DNA of 64,000 bases from Evansella clarkii (GCF_002019695.1 NZ_MTIV01000022.1:170851-234850), one strand, 5' to 3'. Numbered from the stretch's first letter, positions 35,616-44,763 are shown. Made by a program: numbers and translations. Notes: generated by a model from the letters alone, not told the origin.

Positions 35616-37523
35616 TTATTTCGATCTGCGGGCCCGTTTTTTATCCACTGTTCCCACTTCGATGTACGCGTCGGATTTACGGATGTCTTTATTCCTGCAC
35701 GCCATTTCTCCATTGACGTGAATCCCGACATGTTTTACTTCCGGATATTTATTAATATACCGAGAAAGCGGGGAGAGAACCTCCGTGTCCATACGGGCCA
35801 CAAGACCACGGGCGCCACCAGTGTTTGTGTCGACATCATTGTTCTCATGAACCAGATAAACCACCACGTCCGGATGGATCATCACCTGCACCCCGTGAAT
35901 CTGGTACACATCCTGTTGTAAACGTAACAACTTGTTAAAGATGATTTTCTCATAGGTTTTAACCCCAAGCGGCTGAAACGGAATGATGGCGTTCATCCGG
36001 TTAATGATCTCCGGAGCAAAGGAATCGCTATTAATCAACGATCGGCGGATAACTTTCTGGTATTCCGCCAGCCCATTCGCTCCTTCCTCGTCCTGGGAAT
36101 AGTGGGCGATATTCTCATAAACCTCGGAACCGGCATTCGTTGTCAGAACGATGTACGTGTTCAGGAAGCTCACCTCACGCCCCTGGGCATTAGATAGACG
36201 ACCGTCATCCAGCACCTGTAATAATAATCGTGTGATCGCAGGGTTCGCTTTTTCAATCTCGTCAAACAGCAGGATGCTGTGGGATTTGTTCCACACTTTC
36301 ATCGTCAGTTCTTCCCGGAAGCGGTCGAGGGAAGATTCCAATGCGTATTCAGACATATCAAAGCGGATCATCGCCCGCTCATCTCCGAATAACAGCGCAG
36401 CCAACCCTTTCACCGTTTCCGTTTTACCAGTACCTGTCGGGCCTGTGAATAAAAAGCTCGATATGGGACGGGATTTATCATGTAAATCCGCCACGGCAAT
36501 CTGTAAGCGCTGCTCCAGGGTTTTCATGGCGAACGTCTGGGAGAATACCCGCTCGTTCATCTTGCGCTCGATGTACCGCCCGTCGATTTCAAAGGTGACT
36601 TGCACGCCTGTACTGTCAAAGATCACTTCGGCAAGCAAATGCCGATCCATCTTGTATTCTTGTGGGTATGTGCGATACCAGCCGATCATGGAATCGAGCA
36701 TGAGTATGCTTTTACGCGGCTGAGAGTCTGCCGGCACATAACGGTTACTGTATTCGTAAATCAAATCAAACAGTTGATGGTCATAGACGTCATTAAGGAC
36801 GCCGTGAGATTTTGCAATCGATTTTAGGATTGATACAACCGTTGCTTTTTCAGGCTCCCGAATGTTAATACGCTGAAGACGCTGCATGAGCGCCTGATCT
36901 TTCTCTACGAATTCATGAAACTCGGCAAATGTGGTAGCTGCAATGATCTTAATCCCGCGGCGTCCACTCTCCGCGAGAATCGGCTTGATCGCCTGCGCTG
37001 CCGCCGAAGACAACTGGACGAGTAAATGGAACTCATCGATAAACATCACCAGTTCCGGGGCTTTTACTTGTTGTTTTTGGCGACCGTTCCCTTTCGTTGC
37101 CGCTTCTTCTTCCTGAATCATCTGCATATCCTGCTTAAATTGGAGTGCATCATCAAAGAGAGCTTTCACGCGGGAAGCCATCTGTACGGCGCCATCCTCT
37201 CCGTTTTCACTGGCCGCCATCTTCGCAAGATCCACCTCGACATAAATGCGCCCCGTATCCTTCTCAGACGTTCCTTGTACGAGCATCGTCTTACCAGAAC
37301 CGGCATCTCCTAATAGAAAGGCGTTCGATAATTCTGCCCTGTTCAGGGAAGCGAGCAGTCGGCGCATTTCCCGATCTCTGCCGATAACCGGACGGCTTGG
37401 CGGTGGCATGAATACGGCGTACTCTGCCAAATACGGATATTTATCTTTATCGAATGTCCACGTTTTTATCTTTGTCTCTGATTCTGTATGGGGTTTCGGT
37501 CGCTCCATTGTTGCACTACTCAT
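35616..37523 (-). CDS. Second Clp/Hsp100-like double AAA+ ATPase
   Basis: 635-residue protein with two AAA+ modules. First: Walker A GDAGSGKT near residue 75 and Walker B VMFIDEFHLL. Second: Walker A GPTGTGKT near 365, Walker B ILLFDEIEKA and sensor LTTNAGS. It lacks the Clp N-domain. The overall plan matches the 5128-7095 protein, but sequence similarity outside the motifs is modest, so these are two separate Clp-like machines. The start at 37523 has AAGGAGG 9 nt upstream. The gene overlaps the end of the 97-residue gene by 8 bp, which suggests translational coupling. Its place beside the relaxase and coupling genes hints at a role in unfolding or remodelling transfer proteins. Confidence 0.83.
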   Translation of the reverse strand: MSSATMERPKPHTESETKIKTWTFDKDKYPYLAEYAVFMPPPSRPVIGRDREMRRLLASLNRAELSNAFLLGDAGSGKTMLVQGTSEKDTGRIYVEVDLAKMAASENGEDGAVQMASRVKALFDDALQFKQDMQMIQEEEAATKGNGRQKQQVKAPELVMFIDEFHLLVQLSSAAAQAIKPILAESGRRGIKIIAATTFAEFHEFVEKDQALMQRLQRINIREPEKATVVSILKSIAKSHGVLNDVYDHQLFDLIYEYSNRYVPADSQPRKSILMLDSMIGWYRTYPQEYKMDRHLLAEVIFDSTGVQVTFEIDGRYIERKMNERVFSQTFAMKTLEQRLQIAVADLHDKSRPISSFLFTGPTGTGKTETVKGLAALLFGDERAMIRFDMSEYALESSLDRFREELTMKVWNKSHSILLFDEIEKANPAITRLLLQVLDDGRLSNAQGREVSFLNTYIVLTTNAGSEVYENIAHYSQDEEGANGLAEYQKVIRRSLINSDSFAPEIINRMNAIIPFQPLGVKTYEKIIFNKLLRLQQDVYQIHGVQVMIHPDVVVYLVHENNDVDTNTGGARGLVARMDTEVLSPLSRYINKYPEVKHVGIHVNGEMACRNKDIRKSDAYIEVGTVDKKRARRSK

Positions 37524-37809
37524 CGTCAACATCCTCCTTCTCTGTTTCTGTGACTTTACTTACTTTATGAATCTCATTCAATGACACCCGCTCGATTTCC
37601 TTGTCAATCAGACTGGAGATGTCATCAATATCTCCCAGGTCACTAACTTCAATCGATGTCCCCGACCGGTACAGAAAATCAGTCACGTCAATATCTGTTC
37701 CGCGTTGGGAGAGTGCCCCTTCCCGCTCCACTACTGTTTTGACATCGGCTATTTGTGTGGGGTTTTCATCGATGTGGATGGATGGTTCTTTTTTGTTCGA
37801 AAAACCCAT
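37516..37809 (-). CDS. Small acidic protein with PTQIA/GTDIDV motif (paralogue A)
   Basis: 97-residue acidic protein of unknown function. Its core (NPTQIADVKTVVER...GTDIDVTDFLYRSG) is clearly related to the C-terminal part of the upstream neighbour at 37853-38776 (DPTQIAGVETAVER...GTDIDVSTFLYQSE), so the two are paralogues, possibly from a local duplication. The start MGFSNKKEP is the best supported ATG. The frame could begin at a TTG nine bases earlier. It overlaps the start of the Clp-like gene, so it may be an adaptor for that ATPase, an inference from coupling alone. Confidence 0.6.
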   Translation of the reverse strand: MGFSNKKEPSIHIDENPTQIADVKTVVEREGALSQRGTDIDVTDFLYRSGTSIEVSDLGDIDDISSLIDKEIERVSLNEIHKVSKVTETEKEDVDDE

Positions 37810-37852
37810 GGCTATCAAAACCCTTCGCTAGTTATGTGTCATGTTGAAAACC

Positions 37853-38776
37853 CTATCCTTCATTCACGGTTTCGGCTTCCTGTGGAGCGTGAAGCTGTTC
37901 GATATCGTCGCGAATTAAATCATCGACGACAGCCGGCTCTGATTGATAAAGGAAGGTAGACACATCAATGTCCGTCCCTTGGCGGGCATTCTCTCCGTAT
38001 CGTTCCACAGCTGTCTCTACTCCGGCAATCTGTGTCGGATCATTATCCACCCGAACATTATCCACCGTGTGATCCAGGTAATTATAGTTCGTTGCGGAAA
38101 ACTCCCCGTCAGCGGCTTCGTTTTGATCTTCGTCTTCCTCGTATGTCTGCTCCCCCTCATGTGGGAGTACATTTGCAGGAACTTCTTCTTCTGGAAGGTA
38201 CGAAGCAATATCCCGTTCAGATGTCTCACTGTACTCACTCAGGGCCTGCTCGGCGCGGTATCTCGACATCACATCGTTCACGCTCAATGATAAATCATCA
38301 GAGTACTGAACAGATTCCGTATCTTTATCCGCGAGCCACGCCTCGTACGAATCGTACCCTTCGGATTGCCATACCGGCTCATCCGGATCGTCCGCTTCTT
38401 TTGATTCAGGTTCAGGTTCAGCTATAGTCGTGACACGTTCATCGAATGGCGGCTGTTCATCCGTTACAGTTTCTTCTTCGTCTTCCGTCACTTCAGGTAT
38501 AAAGGATACTTCCGGCTCCTCCTCGATCGTAAGCAGCTCCGTTTCCGGGTCGTGTATGACGTAACGATTAAACAGCTTGGAGGAAGGGCTGTCAGCAAGA
38601 CTTGCAAACAAGTCATTCAAGGCGTCAACTAATTCATTATGGTGATCTACTTTCTTTTTAAACAGTGAAAGTGAAATTCGCTCATTCTCAGCCATCCTAT
38701 TCAAATTATAATTTTCCCGGGATAAATGGTTTTCCAGTCGTCGCGCAGCATTCAGCATGGCAAAATGTTTGGACAT
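37853..38776 (-). CDS. Acidic protein with C-terminal PTQIA/GTDIDV motif (paralogue B)
   Basis: 307 residues from MSKHFAML at 38776 (AAAGG 12 nt upstream). A longer frame to 38848 runs into the operator F region. The N-terminal 75 residues are basic and helical, and the middle is very acidic with many Glu/Asp pairs. The end repeats the motif of the next gene (DPTQIAGV..., GTDIDVSTFLYQS). No membrane segment or catalytic motif. It is preceded by a TGGTATAAT promoter with operator site F and is probably the first gene of a unit that continues with the 97-residue protein and the Clp-like ATPase. Confidence 0.58.
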   Translation of the reverse strand: MSKHFAMLNAARRLENHLSRENYNLNRMAENERISLSLFKKKVDHHNELVDALNDLFASLADSPSSKLFNRYVIHDPETELLTIEEEPEVSFIPEVTEDEEETVTDEQPPFDERVTTIAEPEPESKEADDPDEPVWQSEGYDSYEAWLADKDTESVQYSDDLSLSVNDVMSRYRAEQALSEYSETSERDIASYLPEEEVPANVLPHEGEQTYEEDEDQNEAADGEFSATNYNYLDHTVDNVRVDNDPTQIAGVETAVERYGENARQGTDIDVSTFLYQSEPAVVDDLIRDDIEQLHAPQEAETVNEG

Positions 38777-38834
38777 ACGGCATGTCATCCTTTCTCTTTT
38801 CAATTGGTGTGAAACAACGGCGGAGGTTTTCTCT

Positions 38835-38873
38835 AAAACGCTCACCACTCAACGATATTCCGCTTTTATTATA
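38835..38873 (-). promoter_or_regulatory. Promoter with operator site F
   Basis: Minus strand extended -10 TGGTATAAT (TATAAT 38868-38873). Nine nt downstream lies AAAACGCTC-ACCACT-CAACGATAT (38835-38858), matching 15 of 18 conserved positions of the 9-6-9 palindrome. Confidence 0.6.
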
Positions 38874-38938
38874 CCATAATTTTACATTAATGGTATTTTA
38901 TTTTAATTATTTTTAACGATAAATGCAGAACGTGGTGT

Positions 38939-41152
38939 TTACTCCAGTTCTTCTTCCTCATCCATCTGCTGGACGGTTTCAATATGTTCGAGCGTCGTTC
39001 TGACCTGCTTTGTCACATCGACCGAACGATCGAGAGGTATGGTATAAAGCTGACGACGATCCCCTTCATCCAGATATGTCAGATCATCAATGGTGACAGT
39101 ATGAATTAGTCCTTCTTCTACTGCTTTCTCTACGACAGATTCCATCGAGTCAATATCCGCTTCCGAACGGTCCAGCGTCGGAAATTCCTGACCGGTGGCT
39201 TTGACATACATTCGGGCAGCGTCGGCCCGTTGCTTGCGCCCCTGCCACGCATCGGCAAACCGGCGGGCATTGGCTGCATCGATTCTCGCATCAGGGTGAT
39301 TGTAATAATCAAGGCCCAAATGATGGACATCCAGTGCCTTAACCTGAATGAAATGTACATCGTTTAAGTTTTCCTCCCGGGTTTTCGGACGTACCGGCAG
39401 GACAAATCGGGTGTCGATAGTTCCTGCCTCCGTATTGTAATCCGTGATGGCATCCCATTCTTTCAGGGAAGCGACCCCTTTATCGAAACACTCAAAGGTG
39501 TATGCGCGGAGATCCTGCATGTATGCCTTCCTGTCCTCATAAAGCGTGAGCCCCGTCTCGGCTTCATCGCTTTGAATCGTCTGGAATCGAGTCACCAGGT
39601 CTTGGTACAGGGGGTGCATGGCGTTTACACTTTCACGATCTTTCGGATAGTGGAAAGCTAAAAACTTACGATACTTGTCGGTGAGCCCCATGTGGTACCG
39701 CTGTTCTTCTTCATAGTAGAGACGCATCACATGAGCGGTATCATCTACCAATCCTTGCTCTTTTGCTGCATCGTATTCCGTAGCCATTTCGTAATGATCC
39801 CGGGCGCTTTTTATATGAACTTCCTGGCGCTTACTGTACCCGCGCACACGCAGGGTGAACGCAGCAGGATCAAAACCACCTTTCTCAGATGATTTTGCCT
39901 TTAGTGCATTCGCCAGCTCCTCATCGGAGCTCGACTGGATGTCAGTCATGGTTGTCCGCACACGGAGTGACGCCGGGTCGAACCTTTTGAGTGAGGTATA
40001 CAGCCCGTTCACACTCCGCTCCACAATGCGTTCTCGTCCTTCGGATACTAATACCTGGCGTTCTTCTCTGGTGAGCTTATTTTTAGCTGCGGATTCATCG
40101 GCATAGGTATGTACCGCTTGCATAGCTTCTCTAAACCCGCTTTGTTCCGGTTCTGTTTCAAATACACGCTCCACGATCCCTTTGGCAATCATGTTCGGAT
40201 GCTTCATGGACGTACGATTTGTCCCATACCGCCAATATCGGCGCTCTTTCGGTAGAGCAGCAACGAGCAGCTGCATGGGGGTGTTTTCACTCAATGTGCT
40301 GTACGCATAATCTTTAACGAAGGCCACGACATTCTGTCTTTCCAAAGATGTCTGCCTATGGAATGATTTCAATGATTTCATATCCTCCAGGCTAAAATGA
40401 ACCCCTTTACGAAACATCGTCTTCTCACGCTCATTGATTTTACCTCTGTCCGCTCCGTCATCCCTCATACGGGAGGCCGAGAATTCTTTATCGACAAGGG
40501 CAAGATGTGCATGAACATGGCTCGTATCGAGCTGAATGGTTCCGACCCATTCGGGATCAGAAAAACGACCCGTTTTCGTCATGCGATTCACCCCGTCCGT
40601 GATTGCCTGGCGCAGCTTTAATTGATCGATGTGACCTTTATACGATCCACGACCTTTATGTTTAAATGCCGGGTCTAATACACCTGTTTCTCGCAGGTAA
40701 TCTTCGGTGAAGCTAACAACGATTTTCTGTACGGAATGTCCGGCATCAAATGCCTGCTGAATCTCCTTGGACGCGTCTTCCAGCTGTTGGTGTGACAAAC
40801 TGATTCCACGGGTCCCGAAGGCACGGCCAGACTGTTTATCCAGTTTCCTAAACTTATGTTTAAGTACCAGCGGGGACCCGTACGCATCCGCCTCCTGCAG
40901 ATCCTCATCCTGTTTGGACTTTAATTGCTCTGTGGCTTCGCTCCTCGCCATATAACGCATAAATCCCGCACTGTCATATCCGCTTGAACCTACGTCCAGT
41001 TTTACCGGAGCCAATACTTCCGTAGCGTCTTCTCTCGCCATGTAACGCATAACATACTGACCCGGTGACGCCCCGCGAGATCCCCTGCCTGGAGCACTCC
41101 GGGCATTGTTGGTATATTCGCTCTTGACTACGATGTCCTGCTTTAACCCCAT
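38939..41152 (-). CDS. Conjugative relaxase, MOBL-like
   Basis: 737-residue protein. The histidine triad of HUH relaxases appears as LDTSHVHAHLALVDK near residue 215, the likely metal-binding site. A Tyr for strand cleavage should lie in the N-terminal 180 residues but cannot be pinned down by eye. The size and the N-terminal part with two RYMAR repeats (QYVMRYMARED and GFMRYMARSE) resemble MOBL relaxases, the family of the Bacillus plasmid pLS20 enzyme. It would nick the transfer origin and lead the strand through the T4SS. I chose ATG 41152, after AAAGGAGTG. The C-terminal 400 residues are helical and may bind DNA or partners. The tail is acidic (EEEELE). Confidence 0.8.
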   Translation of the reverse strand: MGLKQDIVVKSEYTNNARSAPGRGSRGASPGQYVMRYMAREDATEVLAPVKLDVGSSGYDSAGFMRYMARSEATEQLKSKQDEDLQEADAYGSPLVLKHKFRKLDKQSGRAFGTRGISLSHQQLEDASKEIQQAFDAGHSVQKIVVSFTEDYLRETGVLDPAFKHKGRGSYKGHIDQLKLRQAITDGVNRMTKTGRFSDPEWVGTIQLDTSHVHAHLALVDKEFSASRMRDDGADRGKINEREKTMFRKGVHFSLEDMKSLKSFHRQTSLERQNVVAFVKDYAYSTLSENTPMQLLVAALPKERRYWRYGTNRTSMKHPNMIAKGIVERVFETEPEQSGFREAMQAVHTYADESAAKNKLTREERQVLVSEGRERIVERSVNGLYTSLKRFDPASLRVRTTMTDIQSSSDEELANALKAKSSEKGGFDPAAFTLRVRGYSKRQEVHIKSARDHYEMATEYDAAKEQGLVDDTAHVMRLYYEEEQRYHMGLTDKYRKFLAFHYPKDRESVNAMHPLYQDLVTRFQTIQSDEAETGLTLYEDRKAYMQDLRAYTFECFDKGVASLKEWDAITDYNTEAGTIDTRFVLPVRPKTREENLNDVHFIQVKALDVHHLGLDYYNHPDARIDAANARRFADAWQGRKQRADAARMYVKATGQEFPTLDRSEADIDSMESVVEKAVEEGLIHTVTIDDLTYLDEGDRRQLYTIPLDRSVDVTKQVRTTLEHIETVQQMDEEEELE

Positions 41153-41214
41153 ACCGCTCACTCCTTTTTACAGAAAAGCGATAAGGGGCTAAACCCTTAT
41201 CGCTCACGCATGCC

Positions 41215-42279
41215 TTATAGTTCTGGACCGTCATCCTCTGATTCATGGGTGAAGTCACCCAAATCCTTATCGAAAATATCTGCATCCAATACCTTCGATG
41301 CCTCTTTTGTTTTAGCAGAAGATTTTTGTTTTCCCTTCATATGGAGAGGATCGTTTCCGGATGCCTTATCCAATTCAGGTTCAGGTTCAGGTTCAGGGTC
41401 ACCATCATACTCTGAATCGTAGTGATCGCGTTCTTTTAAATCACGAATGCGATCATCTTCGTTCGTGTAATCAAACGTAAGACTTCCTTTTAGCTCGTCG
41501 GTCACATCGATCTCTTCATCCAAAAGCTCAGAAGAAGCAGTAAACGACTCATCGACCGCCTTCTTTTGTTCTTCCTCTTCTTTTTGGGCAATCACATCAC
41601 GGAACGTTTCCGTCAGAAACACTTCCCGATCCTGTTCCGGTTCCGGTGTGTGTACCAGCTCCTCTGTTCTTACACCTTCTTTTTGCAGTTCAATCGCAAG
41701 ACGGGCCGAACGTCTTACCAGATTCGCTATGTTTGTCTGCTCCGACGGATCATGTCCTTCATGAACAACTGTAACTGGGTCCGCCAGGAGTACTGGTATA
41801 TTTTGTTGGGAATGAGCATCCGCCACATTCAGGTATGTCAGGTTCATGTCCGCTTCGGCATCGAAAACCTCGCCGGACATGAGTTTATTCATCAGCTCCT
41901 CGAACCGCTCCTCCCTGTACAGACCAGCATCAATAAGCAACTTGACCGTCTCATCTTCTAATGGCTGCACATACGAAAGTGGGAGCTCTTGATCGTCATG
42001 CGTGAAATCAAGAGTGGATATCCCCTCGGCAAATTCACCCCACGCCATTTCCACATCGGCTTCTACGCTGATTTGCGGGCGTTTTAAACCGGACAGATTG
42101 CTTGAAAACAGAAAGCCGATCTTGTTTACACGGCACTGCGTCACAGCCGGGACCTCGTAAGATTGAAATGATTTGGGTGGGTTTGAAGCATCGAGCTTTC
42201 CTTTGTTGAACTGTGCATCCAACAATCGGAACAGTCGTCGCCCTTCAGTACTCGCCCGGTTATACGGGTAGGTCTTCAT
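41215..42279 (-). CDS. Acidic hypothetical protein with EDDGPEL C-terminus
   Basis: 354-residue acidic protein of unknown function. It lies 62 bp upstream of the relaxase gene on the same strand, so co-transcription is likely and a relaxosome accessory role is possible. The first 190 residues seem folded, with strands and helices. The remainder is mostly charged and probably disordered, with a run of alternating Glu-Pro near residue 295. The last residues (SEDDGPEL) match those of the 17120-17866 product. The promoter on the minus strand is TGCTATAAT near 42345. I see no signal peptide, membrane segment or catalytic motif. Confidence 0.62.
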   Translation of the reverse strand: MKTYPYNRASTEGRRLFRLLDAQFNKGKLDASNPPKSFQSYEVPAVTQCRVNKIGFLFSSNLSGLKRPQISVEADVEMAWGEFAEGISTLDFTHDDQELPLSYVQPLEDETVKLLIDAGLYREERFEELMNKLMSGEVFDAEADMNLTYLNVADAHSQQNIPVLLADPVTVVHEGHDPSEQTNIANLVRRSARLAIELQKEGVRTEELVHTPEPEQDREVFLTETFRDVIAQKEEEEQKKAVDESFTASSELLDEEIDVTDELKGSLTFDYTNEDDRIRDLKERDHYDSEYDGDPEPEPEPELDKASGNDPLHMKGKQKSSAKTKEASKVLDADIFDKDLGDFTHESEDDGPEL

Positions 42280-42447
42280 AGCGCTATCATCCCTTCTCGG
42301 TTTCTATAATTCTCTGATTCTCTCAAAATGGAAAATTCTTCCTTTATTATAGCACGCCTGTTTCAAAGAGTACAAGTGAAATTGAGATAAAACAACTGTA
42401 CTGGTAGCCATTTAAAAGAATTTTGTTACACGGTACACGTTCACAGG

Positions 42448-42482
42448 CACAAAAAAAGATGCTGAAACATCAGCATCTTTTC
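42448..42482 (-). terminator. Terminator of the second exported-protein cassette
   Basis: Stem GATGCTGA / TCAGCATC with an A-run (T-run on the minus strand). A near-copy with matching flanks (CGGTACAC..., ...CTTTTCGTAT) lies at 43640-43672. Confidence 0.88.
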
Positions 42483-42512
42483 GTATAGGGGGGATTGCTA
42501 GATACACTTTGA

Positions 42513-43082
42513 TTATGGACGTTCATAATATAAGGTTCCACTTCTAAAATCGGCGGCACCACTACCCATATTTACTAGTTGAACGGAGCGCATACAATTA
42601 CAACCGGACTGCAAAGGAATACTTAACCCCCCATACCATCCGCCAGGAACATATATGCTATGCGTTGTCCTACCACCAACACCGACTCTGAGATTTACCC
42701 TTATATCATTAGCTGCCTGTAAATCCGTATTTAATACCAAGGTCCTCGGATTGTAAAAATAATCTCCGCTTTTAAGGTACATATTGTTAGTAAACCACAT
42801 TCTTGTAAAAGGATAAGTACGTAAACTCGATGCGATAACACTATCATTTAAACTGTCAGTGGCGTAACTAATATCTGAATAATCCCTCTTTTGAAAAGCT
42901 ATTAATTCTTCATCTGTATAAGGGTAATAACGCTCCCCATTTTCATCATAAAATTCGATCATGGTTGCTGCCTCTTCAATAGATATTGTTCCATTCTCTT
43001 CCGCATTAGCCATTCCTGGTGTAAATAAGAAACCTAACCCTAAAAGCATAACAAAACCAGTTACCCAAAATTTGATTTTCAT
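42513..43082 (-). CDS. Secreted hypothetical protein
   Basis: 189 residues with a signal peptide (KIKFWVTGFVMLLGLGFLF, likely cut after MANA near residue 27). The mature domain of about 160 residues is Tyr- and Gly-rich and probably all-beta, with two close cysteines (GCNC) near the C-terminus that could form a disulphide or bind metal. No lipobox or wall anchor. It is more AT-rich than its surroundings and lies in a short cassette with the divergently placed 43244 gene, between two copies of a terminator. Surface exclusion, toxin or adhesion roles are all possible, and none is supported by a recognised family. Confidence 0.62.
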   Translation of the reverse strand: MKIKFWVTGFVMLLGLGFLFTPGMANAEENGTISIEEAATMIEFYDENGERYYPYTDEELIAFQKRDYSDISYATDSLNDSVIASSLRTYPFTRMWFTNNMYLKSGDYFYNPRTLVLNTDLQAANDIRVNLRVGVGGRTTHSIYVPGGWYGGLSIPLQSGCNCMRSVQLVNMGSGAADFRSGTLYYERP

Positions 43083-43243
43083 ACTAACTACCTCTCCTTT
43101 TCCTTATTATTCTATATTTGTTATTCTATTACATCCTAATATAAATTGTTATCTAGTTCAACTATTTTTAAAATTTTCTAACTTTTTGGTTTCTTGAAAT
43201 ATTTTCTAATTGTGTGGTATGCTTTATTCAAGGGGTGATTTCC

Positions 43244-43546
43244 ATGAAAAAATTGCTGTTCTCACTATTTGCTTTTCTCTTACTCTCTTCGGCTTTGGTT
43301 TTCTCTATCTCCTTTGCAAATCAACAAGATGAAAATGACCCATTACTTGAAATTTTAGAGACCACTAGGGAACAATATGATGTTGAAGCTCATATGGTTC
43401 AAACAGAGGACGCAACACTGTATTTTGTAATTGGGGAAGAAGAAGATAGAACTGATGTTAGAAATTTTGTAGAATTAAACCTTAAATCAAATGATTTAGA
43501 GGAATATTCCATAATTATTGAGAAAGAAAGCGACTACGAATTTTAA
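43244..43546 (+). CDS. Small exported hypothetical protein
   Basis: 100 residues from ATG 43244, preceded by AGGGGTG. A typical signal peptide (KKLLFSLFAFLLLSSALVFS) is followed by an acidic mature part of about 75 residues. It is transcribed against the direction of the transfer genes, divergently from the secreted-protein gene at 42513, and has its own terminator. The pairing of two small exported proteins in divergent orientation could be a toxin/immunity or regulator/effector arrangement, but I have no family evidence. Confidence 0.6.
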   Translation: MKKLLFSLFAFLLLSSALVFSISFANQQDENDPLLEILETTREQYDVEAHMVQTEDATLYFVIGEEEDRTDVRNFVELNLKSNDLEEYSIIIEKESDYEF

Positions 43547-43557
43547 ATCGTTTTAAT

Positions 43558-43592
43558 TACCCCTAATGCTTTAAAGTATTAGGGGTTTTACT
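43558..43592 (+). terminator. Terminator after the small exported protein gene
   Basis: Stem CCCCTAATG / TATTAGGGG followed by TTTTA, 12 bp after the stop codon at 43546. Confidence 0.9.
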
Positions 43593-43639
43593 TTGATCTA
43601 ATTATCTTTAAAGACGGTACACAGTCACATATACAATCA

Positions 43640-43672
43640 AAAAAAGGTGCTGAATCATCAGCACCTTTTCGT
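43640..43672 (-). terminator. Terminator after the 43691 gene
   Basis: Stem GGTGCTGA / TCAGCACC with an A-run on the plus strand. It is a diverged duplicate of 42448-42482, including flanking bases on both sides. Confidence 0.88.
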
Positions 43673-43690
43673 ATGGGTAATCACTTTCTA

Positions 43691-44155
43691 TCAGGCTTCA
43701 AGAGCCGCTTCAGGTTGAGCTTGCTGTTCCTGGCGAGCTGCTTTCTTCGCATCACGGACTGCAACCGTGTTTTCACGGTGTTTGGTCATATCGAACGCAT
43801 TCTCCGGCGTTTTAAGGGAATTCGTATTCACGATCAACCCTTTGCCTCGGGTGTTTGGGAACAAGTCCGCTTCCACCACCATCGCATCGCCGTCCTTGTT
43901 TGCGGCCTGTTCGATAGCCTCCCACTGCTTCGCTGAATAGCTCGCCGTATAGGTGTCCTTTTCTTTTCCTTCTTTATCTGTATACTTATCGTACACAAGC
44001 ATTGGGTTCGTGATAACATCCTCCGGTTCGCGTGTGTCATTCGAAATACTGAATGCCACGTTTTTTCCTGTCATCCCTGGACCCTTTTGATCGAAAACTC
44101 CGCTCACATGTACGCGCTGTCCTTTAAAGCTTTGCCCTTTTTTGAATGTAGCCAT
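43691..44155 (-). CDS. Hypothetical protein, possibly OB-fold or DNA-associated
   Basis: 154 residues from MATFKKGQ, preceded by AAAGGAGAT. The first 120 residues alternate short strands and turns (GQRVHVSGVF, NVAFSIS, DAMVVEADLFP, KGLIVNTNSL), consistent with a small beta-barrel such as an OB-fold, but no family is clear. The C-terminal 30 residues are Ala/Gln/Glu-rich and probably disordered, as in many single-strand binding proteins. No export signal. It has its own promoter (TTGTCG-16-TATAAT, minus strand, -10 at 44211-44216). The single-stranded DNA-binding idea is inference only. Confidence 0.55.
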   Translation of the reverse strand: MATFKKGQSFKGQRVHVSGVFDQKGPGMTGKNVAFSISNDTREPEDVITNPMLVYDKYTDKEGKEKDTYTASYSAKQWEAIEQAANKDGDAMVVEADLFPNTRGKGLIVNTNSLKTPENAFDMTKHRENTVAVRDAKKAARQEQQAQPEAALEA

Positions 44156-44478
44156 TTCGCATCCATCTCCTTTAAATTACCATTTTTTGTTAATTTATCT
44201 TATAAGTCCATTATACGTGAAATCCCTTGAGCGACAAGCGGTTTCATGTAACAATGATCGTCTGTTGTTAAACAATCGTGCAAAATAACGACGGACAAAC
44301 AAGCTAAAAATGCGATAACGAATAAGATGGAATTAAGGGAATCGGGCGCAATCACTGGCAAGACAAAAGGTTTATTGTTTGAGGGGATTTCTAAGTGGTG
44401 TTAAACTTTATGCAAGGAAATTATGCAAAGTAATTCCATAAATGGAAAAAAATTAAGATATAAAAAGGAGAGGTTGTC
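44156..44478. other. Divergent promoter region (43691 gene and abrB-like gene)
   Basis: About 320 bp with no gene. It holds the leftward promoter with -10 TATAAT at 44211-44216 and -35 TTGTCG at 44233-44238, and, before the abrB-like gene, a ribosome binding site AAAAGGAGAGG. Several GTTAAACAATCGTGC-like AT-rich stretches could bind the AbrB-like protein, but I see no clear repeat. Confidence 0.5.
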
Positions 44479-44763
44479 ATGAAAAGTACAGGGATCATAC
44501 GAAAAGTCGATGATTTAGGAAGGATCGTTATTCCAAAAGAGTTGCGTACTGTACTAGATATTAAAATCAAAGACGCGTTAGAAATCTTTGTAGAAGATGA
44601 AAAGATCATCTTAAAAAAATATAAAGCAAACATGGAATGCAGTGTGACAGGAGAAATTAGCGATGAGAACGAATCATTTCTAAACGGGAATCTCGTATTA
44701 AGCCCAAAAGGAAAGGAATTGCTATTAAAGGAATTAAGTGAAAAGGTAGGACTAGCAGAATAA
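44479..44763 (+). CDS. AbrB-family transcription regulator
   Basis: 94-residue AbrB-type regulator. The N-terminal swapped-hairpin DNA-binding domain is close to consensus: STGIIRKVDDLGRIVIPKEL, then R-x-LDIK and a short EIFVEDEKIILKKY strand pair. The C-terminal 40 residues differ from B. subtilis AbrB and carry no cysteine pair. AbrB proteins bind AT-rich promoters and repress genes during growth. Plasmid and phage copies often control the element or tune host transition-state genes. It is transcribed against its neighbours and ends at a bidirectional terminator. It is one of two plausible regulators of the transfer operators in this window, the other being the XRE protein at 61622. Confidence 0.9.
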   Translation: MKSTGIIRKVDDLGRIVIPKELRTVLDIKIKDALEIFVEDEKIILKKYKANMECSVTGEISDENESFLNGNLVLSPKGKELLLKELSEKVGLAE

